A DNA stretch of 64,000 nucleotides from Phytopythium helicoides. Its lineage: Eukaryota; Oomycota; Peronosporomycetes; Pythiales; Pythiaceae. This document shows, piece after piece, positions 55,501 through 64,000 of the stretch (position 1 is the stretch's first letter; every line of letters begins with the position of its first letter). The position numbers were made by a program, and so were the translations under genes. The stretch spans positions 1,302,001-1,366,000 of the forward strand of contig JANFNE010000001.1 of NCBI GenBank assembly GCA_024867545.1, written 5' to 3'. The notes under the pieces are model-generated. The model did no database searches. It saw nothing but the letters and a program-made list of their open reading frames with translations, and was not told the DNA's origin.

Positions 55501-56610
55501 TCATTGCACTGAACAACTCACTGCTCGACAAGAACCAGCGCGCGTACTTCCTGAACTTCTCCATCAACTGTTGGCTCGCACTGCGTCTGGAATTTGTGGG
55601 CACCTATGATTGCGACTGGTGCTGCTCTCGCAGCAGTTGTTGCTCACTCGCATGAGCGCAATGAGGCCTTTGCTGGTCTTGTTGGCGTATCACTTACGTA
55701 CGCTTTCAGCGTCACACAGTCTCTCAACTGGACGGTTCGTATGATCAGTCAACTTCAGACGCAGATGGTTTCAGTGGAGCGAATTCAGACGTACACGGAG
55801 ATGCCAACGGAGGCACCGCTCGAGAGCAAGTCCCTTGCTCAGCGTCCCCCGAGTAACTGGCCGACGCAGGGTGTGATTGAGTTCCGTCAAGTGAGTCTGC
55901 GCTATCGCCCCGGACTTCCTCGAGTCCTTCGTGGACTTTCGTTCTCAGTCAGTGCTCGTGAGAAGATCGGTATTGTTGGTCGTACAGGCGCCGGCAAGAG
56001 CTCACTCATTGTGGCCCTGATGCGCTTGACTGAGCTCGACGCGGGTGCGATCACCATTGACGGTATCGACATCAGCAAGATTGGCCTGCACGAACTGCGA
56101 GCGAATGTCGCAATTATTCCGCAGGACCCAGTGCTGTTTTCAGGAACAGTACGCTCGAACTTGGACCCGTTCGACCAGTACTCCGATGATCAAATCTGGA
56201 CTTCGCTCAAGCGCGCGTCATTAACGAACGGTGCAGTCTCGACACTTGAAGATCCTGTTGACGAGAAGGGAAGCAACTTCAGCGTGGGGGAGCGCCAGCT
56301 ACTGTCAATCGCGCGCGCGCTACTCAAACGATCCCGAGTCATCCTGATGGATGAGGCCACAGCTTCGATTGATGCCGATACTGACCGGCAGATCCAGCAG
56401 AGTATTCGCGAGGAGTTCCGTGACTGCACGTGCCTCACGATCGCGCATCGCCTCAACACAATCCTGGATTCGGACCGCATCCTTGTCATGGAGAAGGGCA
56501 CCGTCGCCGAGTTCGATACGCCTGAGGAACTCCAAAAGCGACCGGATGGCATCTTCCGATCTCTCGTGGATCACTGGCGTCAGTCCGGTGATGACGAGAT
56601 CGAGAGCTGA
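52553..56610 (+). CDS. ABCC-type (MRP) full ABC transporter, five single-base frameshifts
   Basis: From ATG 52553 to TGA 56610 the coding potential is continuous, but the frame changes near 52630, 52890, 53108, 53812 and 55601. Joining the frames on paper gives the order TMD1-NBD1-TMD2-NBD2, about 1350 aa, without an extra TMD0. NBD1 has Walker A GAVGSGKST, signature LSGGQRTRVALARA and Walker B IYLLDD. NBD2 has GRTGAGKSS, signature FSVGERQLLSIARALL and ILMDEATASID, the degenerate-signature style typical of ABCC. An acidic/Ser linker with DEEEIENDEASS separates NBD1 from TMD2. Such pumps export glutathione conjugates and organic anions. No in-frame stop or motif loss accompanies the shifts. 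Confidence 0.88.
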
Positions 56611-56761
56611 TGCGATTCGAAACTGGGTAGCTAGAACAGGCCAAAGACGCTCCCAACAGTGTCGATGGATAAATCAAAACAAATATACACGCAGCAATCT
56701 GAATTTAGCTCAGAAAATTGTCACGGGGACGTCTTGGGCGGCAGTCACGTTGCATTTGACG

Positions 56762-58558
56762 ATGATATCAGCAGCTCGTCGAGAACAGGTGGTCCGCAGC
56801 TTCTCCAGTTTATCGAGTTTTTCGCGAGACCTGCAGCCCAAGTATTCAGGTCGCTACTCGGATGAGAGGGTTCTCGAGCTAGCGAGGTACCAGAGTGAGA
56901 CCAGCAATTATCGCGCAGTCGGAGTGTTGCTACTTTCCATGTTACCATGCATAGTCGTGACTACAATCACCGACTTCATTCCTCTTCAACCACCTTCGCG
57001 AGGGATTCTTGGGAACCCAGGGTTTATCGCACGCGCCTTCATCACACACTTGGTTTTCAGCTTTCTCGCTCTCACTCAGTTTCGCTTGTACGTTGGTGGT
57101 CTTCAACTGTCCAACACACGGGTGGCCATTTTCTCCGTGTTTGCTTCTCTCGGGACACTAGCAAGCGACGCAGCATTCGTGTACGCAATTGGTTTCCCAT
57201 TACCATTTAGCTTTCTGCTCAGCAGCTGTACAGCATGGATCGTGTTCATGCTACTTGCTTTAATGATGGCCGGAGTGCGCCAAGTTCTAGCACATGAGCA
57301 GCAACGACAACAGCTTTTCAACGCTTTATGGGTGTGGTCAGGACAGTTTTTCCTAGTAATTACGTGGGAAATCTACTTTACAGCACTGACATTCACCCCA
57401 ACATCATATAGACCCGCACTCATGGTAGCGCTTACCTGCTCTCAAAGTGTTGTTGCGACTAGGGTTCAGTCGTGCACTACCGCATTCACGAGATGATTCT
57501 CCCGAGGTCGTCACATTCAACGCTGACATGTTCACCTCGCTCTTTTTGTCGTATATGGCCCAGTCAACAACTCTATTGGTGACATTGGGGTTGATAGGGC
57601 TCGATGGGCTTCGGACAGTCCTCTTTGTGAGAGAGACGCTGAAGCTGAGCAAGCAAGTGGGCAACCTTGGAGTCGATTTTTATCGTGTTGAGGACGAATG
57701 CGGAAGTAGCAGTTGCGCTGGAATGCTTTATCGCGCCAGTTCGGAATTGCGGAGAGCTCGATGCGAGCCTCGTGTTACAATTAGAAAGATTGTTCCTACA
57801 TCGAACCGAATAATGTCTTGGATCATGCATTTCGTGACTTCTTGGCGCCAGGACAACGCTGTAGTGCCTATGTATACGCCGGCAACATCGAGGGCTACTC
57901 AAGGAATACATATAGATGATTCAGTGAATGTGATATTTCCTGTGCCAAGAAGGGAAACCAGACTTCAGGAGCGATATCATTCTTCTGGAGAGATCACACC
58001 GAGTGCACAACTGTATATTGATCGTGCACAGCAAGTGCTATACACAATGGAGTTTGTAATGCTTCTGAACTACGTCGAATTCGCAGTTCCAGCCATATAC
58101 GGTACGCATTTTCCTTCCTTGACTCTTTATTCTGGAACTCAAACTAGATCTTGTAATGTGCCAGGTGTATACCTTACCATCACTTTTTTGCTTCCCAATC
58201 GACGGTATTACCCCCAGTTCATCGACCAGAACGTGTCGAGATTCTCTCAAACAATGGCGAATGTGCTCCTTTACTTTCTAATGCAATTGCTTGCACTGGG
58301 ACTAATATGTGCCGTCTATGAGCGCAAGTTCCGGGTGTCTGGGTTAAAGCAAATTGCATTCGTGCTTGAGAAGCAAGCCTTGCAAGTTCAATTAAAGATG
58401 ATATTCTGGGTATTCTATCTTGCCCAGTCAGGGCTTGAGCACGCAGGTACAAATCTGTGTACGACAAGGCTATTCAGGGCTAATCCCACGGCATTTGTGA
58501 TTGGTACGCAGGATTCGACTACACTTTCAAGTTCAGTTGGCTGCAATCGCAAATGTAA
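56762..58558 (+). CDS. Multi-spanning membrane protein, oomycete-type family, copy 2 (3 exons, one frameshift)
   Basis: Exons 56762-58101, 58165-58446 (282 bp, as in copy 1) and 58512-58558. Starts MISAARREQVVRSFSS. The first block shares PKYSGRY, YQSETSNYRAVGVLLLSMLPC and AIGFPLPFSFLL with copy 1. After one extra T near 57440 it continues LLRLGFSRALPHSRDDSPEVVTFNADM, then QQVLYTMEFVMLLNYVEFAVPAIYG, LPNRRYYPQF and FRVSGLKQIAFVLEKQ. It ends GFDYTFKFSWLQSQM. About eight hydrophobic segments. It starts 151 bp after the ABC transporter stop. Function unknown. Confidence 0.75.
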
Positions 58559-58701
58559 TCACAAAACAGACTCCACGGTTTATCTAATTCACCGCTCTGT
58601 TCAGTCAAATCTCTGTTTTACCTGCTTCACTTGCTGGTGCAGGATCAACTCTTGTGAGAAAGTAATTAATCACACCTTTCACGAGCCCATGTCGGTAATT
58701 T
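58555..58701 (+). repeat. 147-bp perfect direct repeat, copy 1
   Basis: Begins in the last two codons of the membrane-protein gene (GTAATCACAAAACAG) and ends ...GTCGGTAATTT. It reads identically, by eye, to 59126-59272. There is no terminal inverted repeat and no recognisable tRNA or SINE promoter box. Confidence 0.9.
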
Positions 58702-59781
58702 AAGGCCTACTTCGAGTGCGTTCGACCACGGCTAAAGGGAAATCTCGTCTCATTGAGCAGCTGTCTTGGCGTACCTATGCGCGGGGGACTCGTACATCGA
58801 CTACTAGATAGAACAGTAGTGACATTTGCATAGTACCTTCATCAATTGAGTCTCGTTTTGCATTGATTCGCGTTGAATTCTACTCATGGCTTGCTCTCTA
58901 GTCGGTGCTAATCATGGTGTGTGCTGAATTATGACCGGATTGCTGTCCATGACAACAGAAACGCCTTCGGGGAAAACGACCGACGATTTCCTAGCAGAAT
59001 TTCATGACCAGATTTTCGTACCTGACTTGTATGGGCTCAAGTATTGAGATGTGTGGAAATCCTCGCCTCACTTGACCGCGAATGTGCCCAATTTGGAAAC
59101 GATTTGACCGACGTTTTCTATAGAAGTAATCACAAAACAGACTCCACGGTTTATCTAATTCACCGCTCTGTTCAGTCAAATCTCTGTTTTACCTGCTTCA
59201 CTTGCTGGTGCAGGATCAACTCTTGTGAGAAAGTAATTAATCACACCTTTCACGAGCCCATGTCGGTAATTTTCAACGCCTCACTCGAACCGAATGAAGT
59301 TCGGAGGTCTCAAAGTTTGCCGTCTCAAGCTCCTTACGATTCAAATGTGGGCTATACGGACGGTAGCAACAGCGCTTTTGAGAAATAATAGCGAAGGTAT
59401 TGGTCTCGAATATTCAGCGACAACTTTAGCAAAACCAGTGGGGACGTTTATAAAGCGCTGGGTTGGTTTGCATTGTGTCTGACCTTGTAGGCGATCTTTG
59501 CGGGAAACTCATCATTGATTGTGCCTTCTGACATATCTCCTTGTAGCTAACCGCTGCGGGAAACGCATCGCTAGTCGAGAACTTCAAGTTGAAGTCGCCA
59601 CCCCGAAGAAGGAGATAAGTACAACAGTGAAATCTAGATCCTGGTTGTCATTCTATAATTCACATGACTCAACTCACCAGACCGATGGCCGCGATCGATG
59701 TTGGAATGGAGGGGAAACCGCTTCCTTCTCACTTTCGATTTGTCGGCAAGCATCGCACTCAATCTCTAGCTTCGAGGCAGC
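58559..59781. other. Intergenic region, 1.2 kb, containing a 147-bp direct repeat pair
   Basis: Between membrane-protein copy 2 and the disrupted P450. Besides the two repeat copies it shows no supported gene. Short frames read through the repeat, but these are simply the same bases translated. The stretch 59300-59780 should include the promoter of the downstream P450. Confidence 0.5.
59126..59272 (+). repeat. 147-bp perfect direct repeat, copy 2
   Basis: Same sequence and orientation as 58555-58701, spaced 571 bp. Flanks differ immediately on both sides (left ...TATAGAA versus ...GCAAAT; right TCAACG versus AAGGCC), so the boundaries are sharp. Confidence 0.9.
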
Positions 59782-61377
59782 ATGGAGCAGCTCATCGTAG
59801 TTGTTGGCATTGTTGTGGGCAGTTTCGTGGCAATTCCCCTTGATTATGGCTGCAATCCAAGACCACAAGAAAACCGACTCTCCGGCTCAATTAAATGGCG
59901 CTCGCAAGGCGCATCCGTTGCCTTCGACACTCCCGTACCTCTTCGATACACTCGATCTAGTCATCAAACTTCCAAGGATGCATGACTGGCACACAGGACA
60001 ACTGTCTGCTTCTCCAAGGGGCGCCATACGTGATTCGTGCATTGGGACAAGTTGACATTGTTGTGGTATCAACACCACATGCAGTTGAGGACGTACTCAA
60101 AACCCAGTTTGACGCATTTCCGAAAGGAGAGCGCTTTTGCGATGTCGTTCGTGATCTGTTTGGCGGAGGTATCTTTGGCGTTGATGACGAAAAATGGGTG
60201 CACCAGCGCAAGGTGGCAAGCCGTTTGTTTACGCAGAAGACAATGCGTGACTCTATGACTGCATGCATCCAGAAGCACGCGGCAACTCTACTGGAGATCT
60301 TGAAGAAGAACGCAAATGGAAAGCAGCTCGACCTTTTCAATTTGCTAAACCGATTTACGATGGAAGCTTTTGCTGAGATCGGGTTCGGTATTCAGATGAA
60401 TTGTCTTGATGAAGAACAGGAGCATCCGTTTCAGACGGCGTTCGATGGTGCTCAACGCATTCTCGCGTTGAGGTTCACTCGGCCGACTTGGCTTTGGAGA
60501 GCTCAACGGTGGATTGGCTTAGGGACTGAAGCAGAGCTAAAGCAGCACTTGAACGTCATTGACTCTACGGTACTAGAGATCGTGATGGCATCGATTGCGC
60601 GCTACAGCAACACGGCACCCTCTGATGACAACCCAAGAGCTCAGTTTTGTACATGGACCTTGTGACTTTATTTCTTGACTCCATCGACAGTGAGAAACGA
60701 TTCACAACTGAACCGTTGTTCCTACGTGATATGGCTGTAAATTTCCTCGTTGCTGGCCGCGATACAACAGCGCAAGCACTTTCGTGGTTCTTTTACAATG
60801 TCGCTCTCCACCCCGAAGTTGAGGCAAAAATATCAACGAAATCCAACAGAAGCAATCCAATCTGATTACCACAACAGAAGAGCCAACAATGCCTTCAATG
60901 CAGGAAGTAGGTGAGCTGGTGTACCTCGAGGCCGCCCTTCGCGAGACGTTGAGACTGCATCCGTCGGTTCCCTGCGAGCAAAAGACCGCTGCTCGAGACG
61001 TCGTCCTTTCTGACGGGACCTTCGTCCCGAAGGACTCCATCTTGGGCATCCCGTTCTACGCGATGGGTCGTATGCCGTACGTGTGGGGAAAAGATGCCGC
61101 CGAGTTCAAGCCCGAGCGCTGGATCGACCCCGAGACGTGTCGCATCAGAGCCGAGCCTGCGAGCAAGTTCGTGGCGTTCAATGCTGGTCCGCGAATTTGT
61201 CTGGGTATGAACTTGGCTCTGCTGGAGATGAAGTTGGTGGCTGCGAGTGTATTGAGCAGGTTCAGCTTGTCGGTCGTTGACCCGGGGAGCGTGACGTATG
61301 CTTTCTCGCTGACACTGCCAATGAAGGATGGTCTGCGCGTCATCGTTGCGAACAGGAACCAAGCGATGATTTCGTAA
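59782..61377 (+). pseudogene. Cytochrome P450, CYP86-clan-like, at least four disruptions
   Basis: From ATG 59782 (MEQLIVVVGIVVGSFVAIP anchor), compared with the intact neighbour at 61649-63214. An extra C lies in a CCCC run near 59838. An extra G in CACAGGACAAC near 59995 breaks HTDNCLLLQG. The frame changes near 60643 after a TTTT run. About 10 bp are missing near 60831, removing the IVGE part of the J-helix region. All motifs are nevertheless present: AGRDTTAQALSWFF, ETLRLHPSVPC, FKPERWIDP and FNAGPRICLG. Three of the four lesions are single-base and could be assembly error. The ~10-bp deletion is harder to dismiss, so I lean to pseudogene. Confidence 0.72.
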
Positions 61378-61648
61378 TGTGCATATTCAGATGAAAACGA
61401 TTAGTGCACATCGCATTTTCACTCATGCGATCATGTGGTCCAGTTGCAGAGTTGAACGTCAGAATGAATACTGGCTTTTGCTGATTGAATCGTTTCATAT
61501 TTCTATTTGTGGAGGTACTTGACACGAAAAGAAAGATCGCATTGTTGCCACCAACCGTCTTCTGAAGTGCACTCCAGACTCCAACCATTTCCGGGCTGCC
61601 CTTGTTCACCGCACTCCGATCTCGAATTGCTTTCTGGATGAGCAATGG

Positions 61649-63214
61649 ATGCAGATAGTTGCCTATGGTGCCTTGGGCTTGGGCTGCCTTGTGCTTTTCA
61701 GTTTCCTTGTTGCTGCTCTTCATGCTCACAGCAAACAAGATTCTGTCATTCAATCTAAAAGCACACGCAAGACGCTTCAATTGCCTTCTACGCTTCCGGT
61801 GCTGCTCAACACTCTCGATCTCGCCTCAAACCTGCCGAGAATGCACGACTGGCATACGGACAATTGTCTGCTTCTGCAGGGACATCCTTTCGTGATTCGA
61901 GCGTTGGGACAAGACGACATCGTTGTGGTATCAACGCCACAGGCGGTCGAGGATGTGCTCAAGAACCAGTTTGAAGTCTTCCCAAAAGGAGAGCGCTTCT
62001 GCTACAATGTTCGAGACCTTTTCGGCAACGGAATATTTGGCGTTGACGATGAAAAATGGGTGCATCAGCGCAAGGTGGCAAGCCGTTTGTTTACACAGAA
62101 GACGATGAGAGATTCCATGAAGGTGTGTATTCAGAAGCACGCAGCGACTCTCGTCGGTATTTTGGAGAAGCAAGAAGGTGGTGGATCAATCGACCTGTTT
62201 AGTCTGCTAAATCGATTTACGATGGAAGCCTTTGCGGAGATTGGTTTTGGAATCCAGATGAACTCTTTGCATGATGGCAAGGAGCATCAGTTTCAGACGG
62301 CTTTCGATGGCGCGCAACGTATTCTCGCTGTACGGTTCACTCGGCCTACTTGGTTTTGGAGAGCACAACGGTGGCTTGGCGTGGGGGTAGAGGGCGAGCT
62401 GAAGCACTATATTCACGTCATCGATTCGACCGTGCTAAAGATTGTCACCCAGTCGATTGCGCGGTACAGTGACGTCGCCGCCTCCTGCGTTGAAGCAGCA
62501 CCGTACAAGGACCTTGTGACGTTATTTCTTGACTCCATCGACATGGATCACCACCCTGTTCCTGATCCCAGATTTCTTCGCGATATGGCTGTAAATTTCC
62601 TCGTTGCTGGCCGCGATACAACAGCGCAAGCACTTTCGTGGTTCTTTTACAATGTCGCTCTCCACCCCGAAGTCGAGATGAAGATTGTCGGTGAGATCAA
62701 CAAGAACGTACCCTATCTAATGAAAGAAGAGGGGAAATCGATGGTACCGGACGTGAGTGAGCTGGTGTACCTCGAGGCCGCCCTTCGTGAGACCTTGAGA
62801 CTGCATCCGTCGGTCCCCTGCGAGCAAAAGACCGCTGCTCGAGACGTCGTGCTTTCTGACGGGACCTTCGTCCCAAAGGACTCCATCTTGGGCATCCCGT
62901 TTTACGCGATGGGTCGTATGCCGTACGTGTGGGGAAAAGACGCCGCCGAGTTCAAACCCGAGCGCTGGATCGACCCCGAGACGTGTCGTATCAGAGCTGA
63001 GCCTGCGAGCAAGTTCGTGGCGTTCAATGCTGGTCCGCGAATTTGTCTGGGCATGAACTTGGCTCTGCTGGAGATGAAGTTGGTGGCTGCGAGTGTATTG
63101 AGCAGGTTCAGCTTGTCGGTCGTGGATCCGGGGAGCGTGACGTACGCTTTCTCGCTGACACTGCCAATGAAAGATGGAATGCAAGTGAACATTTCGCGTC
63201 GACAGCAAGAGTAG
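61649..63214 (+). CDS. Cytochrome P450, CYP86-clan-like (521 aa, intact)
   Basis: Single exon, ATG 61649 (MQIVAYGALGLGCLVLFSFLV anchor) to TAG 63214. Blocks: LPSTLPVLLNTLDL, FGVDDEKWVHQRKVASRLFTQ, FNRFTMEAFAEIGFGIQMN-type (here with Leu-Leu before Asn-Arg-Phe), AGRDTTAQALSWFFYNVALHPEV, ETLRLHPSVPCEQKT, FKPERWIDPETC and FNAGPRICLGMNLALLE. A SerLeuHis replaces the Cys of the usual IQMNCLD. It lies 271 bp after the disrupted P450 and shares near-identical stretches with it. Likely an ER mono-oxygenase acting on fatty acids or similar chains; inferred from clan only. Confidence 0.94.
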   Translation: MQIVAYGALGLGCLVLFSFLVAALHAHSKQDSVIQSKSTRKTLQLPSTLPVLLNTLDLASNLPRMHDWHTDNCLLLQGHPFVIRALGQDDIVVVSTPQAVEDVLKNQFEVFPKGERFCYNVRDLFGNGIFGVDDEKWVHQRKVASRLFTQKTMRDSMKVCIQKHAATLVGILEKQEGGGSIDLFSLLNRFTMEAFAEIGFGIQMNSLHDGKEHQFQTAFDGAQRILAVRFTRPTWFWRAQRWLGVGVEGELKHYIHVIDSTVLKIVTQSIARYSDVAASCVEAAPYKDLVTLFLDSIDMDHHPVPDPRFLRDMAVNFLVAGRDTTAQALSWFFYNVALHPEVEMKIVGEINKNVPYLMKEEGKSMVPDVSELVYLEAALRETLRLHPSVPCEQKTAARDVVLSDGTFVPKDSILGIPFYAMGRMPYVWGKDAAEFKPERWIDPETCRIRAEPASKFVAFNAGPRICLGMNLALLEMKLVAASVLSRFSLSVVDPGSVTYAFSLTLPMKDGMQVNISRRQQE

Positions 63215-63635
63215 CATCGGCTCCGCGCACCAGTCGAACGTCGATCTCCACTCATTTTTGACGAGACCGACTCGAATTCATACAGAGGCTCCTCGAAGTC
63301 TCGTTTGCATGTAGGATTTGCCTGATCCTCCGGGATTTTCAACAACGTCGACCACGTGCTGGTGGTCTGACGTACGTTGAGGCAGTAAACATCGAGATAG
63401 ATTTCTCATAATCCGCCTGGTTTTCCCTCATCCTAACTGCACGTTATCCCATCTGTTTCTACTTGTACTGTACAGGAGCCGGTTGCAGCCCCCTTGAAGT
63501 CACCTACTTCAACGGCGATCGACCTGCATACGTAGTCCAAACTGAGCAGCTCTCTCACTCTCGCTTGCGGCTGCATTTCGCAATTGGCTTCGTCCAAGCA
63601 GCTCAACTCTGCTCTGCTTTGGTACTCGGGAGCCA
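63215..63635. other. Intergenic region, 421 bp
   Basis: Between two same-strand P450 genes. Pyrimidine-rich toward 63550-63610, as in other P450 5' flanks of the window. No gene recognised. Confidence 0.45.
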
Positions 63636-64000
63636 ATGGACCAAAGCCCGGCCGCCGTCGGTGCTGTCGCCCTTGGGGGCTTGCTGCTGGCCAGCTACGC
63701 CATCTCGGCGATCGCACACCAGCCCAAGAAGGAATACGTGGCGGAGGACGGCACCATCAAGCCGTACCGAACCGTCCATCAGCTGCCCAACACACTGCCG
63801 ATCCTCCGCAACACGGTGGATCTCACGACGAACCTCCCTCGCTTCCGAGAGTGGCTCACCGAGCTCTGCGAGAAATACAACGGCGACCCGTTCCTGACGC
63901 AGATGATCGGACAGCCCGACATGATCCTCGTATCGACTCCGGAGGCGATCGAGGACGTGCTCAAGAATCAGTTCGACGCCTTCCCCAAGGGGACGCATTT
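63636..64000 (+). CDS. Cytochrome P450, N-terminal part (runs off the window)
   Basis: ATG 63636 opens a frame that stays open to the window edge (121 complete codons). The peptide has an anchor (VGAVALGGLLLASYAISAIA), then LPNTLPILRNTVDLTTNLPRF, DPFLTQMIGQPDMILVSTP and EAIEDVLKNQFDAFPKGTH. These are the same blocks that follow the anchor in the other P450s here. The heme region lies outside the window, so function and integrity cannot be judged. Confidence 0.88.
   Translation, partial: MDQSPAAVGAVALGGLLLASYAISAIAHQPKKEYVAEDGTIKPYRTVHQLPNTLPILRNTVDLTTNLPRFREWLTELCEKYNGDPFLTQMIGQPDMILVSTPEAIEDVLKNQFDAFPKGTH

Noticed and set aside
58559..59480. Short open frames across the 147-bp repeats (TVYLIHRSVQSN...)
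   Set aside because: The same peptide appears twice only because the DNA is repeated; there is no start context, domain or third copy.

Overview
The window looks like nuclear DNA of an oomycete (Peronosporales/Pythiales type). The reasons are compact gene spacing, GT-AG introns of only about 50-110 bp, an intraflagellar-transport gene (IFT56) as expected of a lineage with swimming zoospores, CYP86-clan-like P450s in tandem, and a multi-gene family of membrane/LRR proteins ending in a WLGC tetrapeptide that I associate with oomycetes. No RNA genes or CRISPR arrays were seen. The assignment rests on gene content, not on a database search.

Positions 1-16.3 kb are a dense housekeeping block: the 3' end of threonyl-tRNA synthetase, a kelch protein, a GST-C-like protein, a cyclic-nucleotide-binding protein, KDO-8-phosphate synthase (kdsA, five exons), a membrane protein, peptidyl-tRNA hydrolase, a second membrane protein, an SR-rich cyclophilin, a MORN protein, the splicing factor CWC15 and an FHA/coiled-coil protein. 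IFT56 follows at 16.3-18.5 kb.

From 17.57 to 38.52 kb there is a direct tandem segmental duplication with units of about 10 and 11 kb. Each unit holds the 3' part of IFT56, a spacer, WLGC gene A, WLGC gene B, a minus-strand P450 and a plus-strand P450. In unit 1 the plus-strand P450 has lost most of its 5' part, and it is fused at the unit junction to the IFT56 tail of unit 2. WLGC A and B carry frameshifts in unit 1 but are intact in unit 2.

From 38.9 to 64 kb the window holds a VOC-like gene, two related multi-spanning membrane proteins (one each side), five complete or nearly complete P450s plus one entering at the right edge, another WLGC gene with a degraded neighbour, and an ABCC (MRP-type) full transporter. 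Together this is a P450-rich accessory island with one exporter. A role in oxidising and exporting lipids or xenobiotics is a reasonable inference but is not shown by the sequence.

About twenty single-base frameshifts interrupt otherwise well-conserved coding frames, many in short homopolymers. Several can be proven by comparing paralogous copies inside the window. They probably mix residual assembly errors with real decay and should be resolved before calling pseudogenes.
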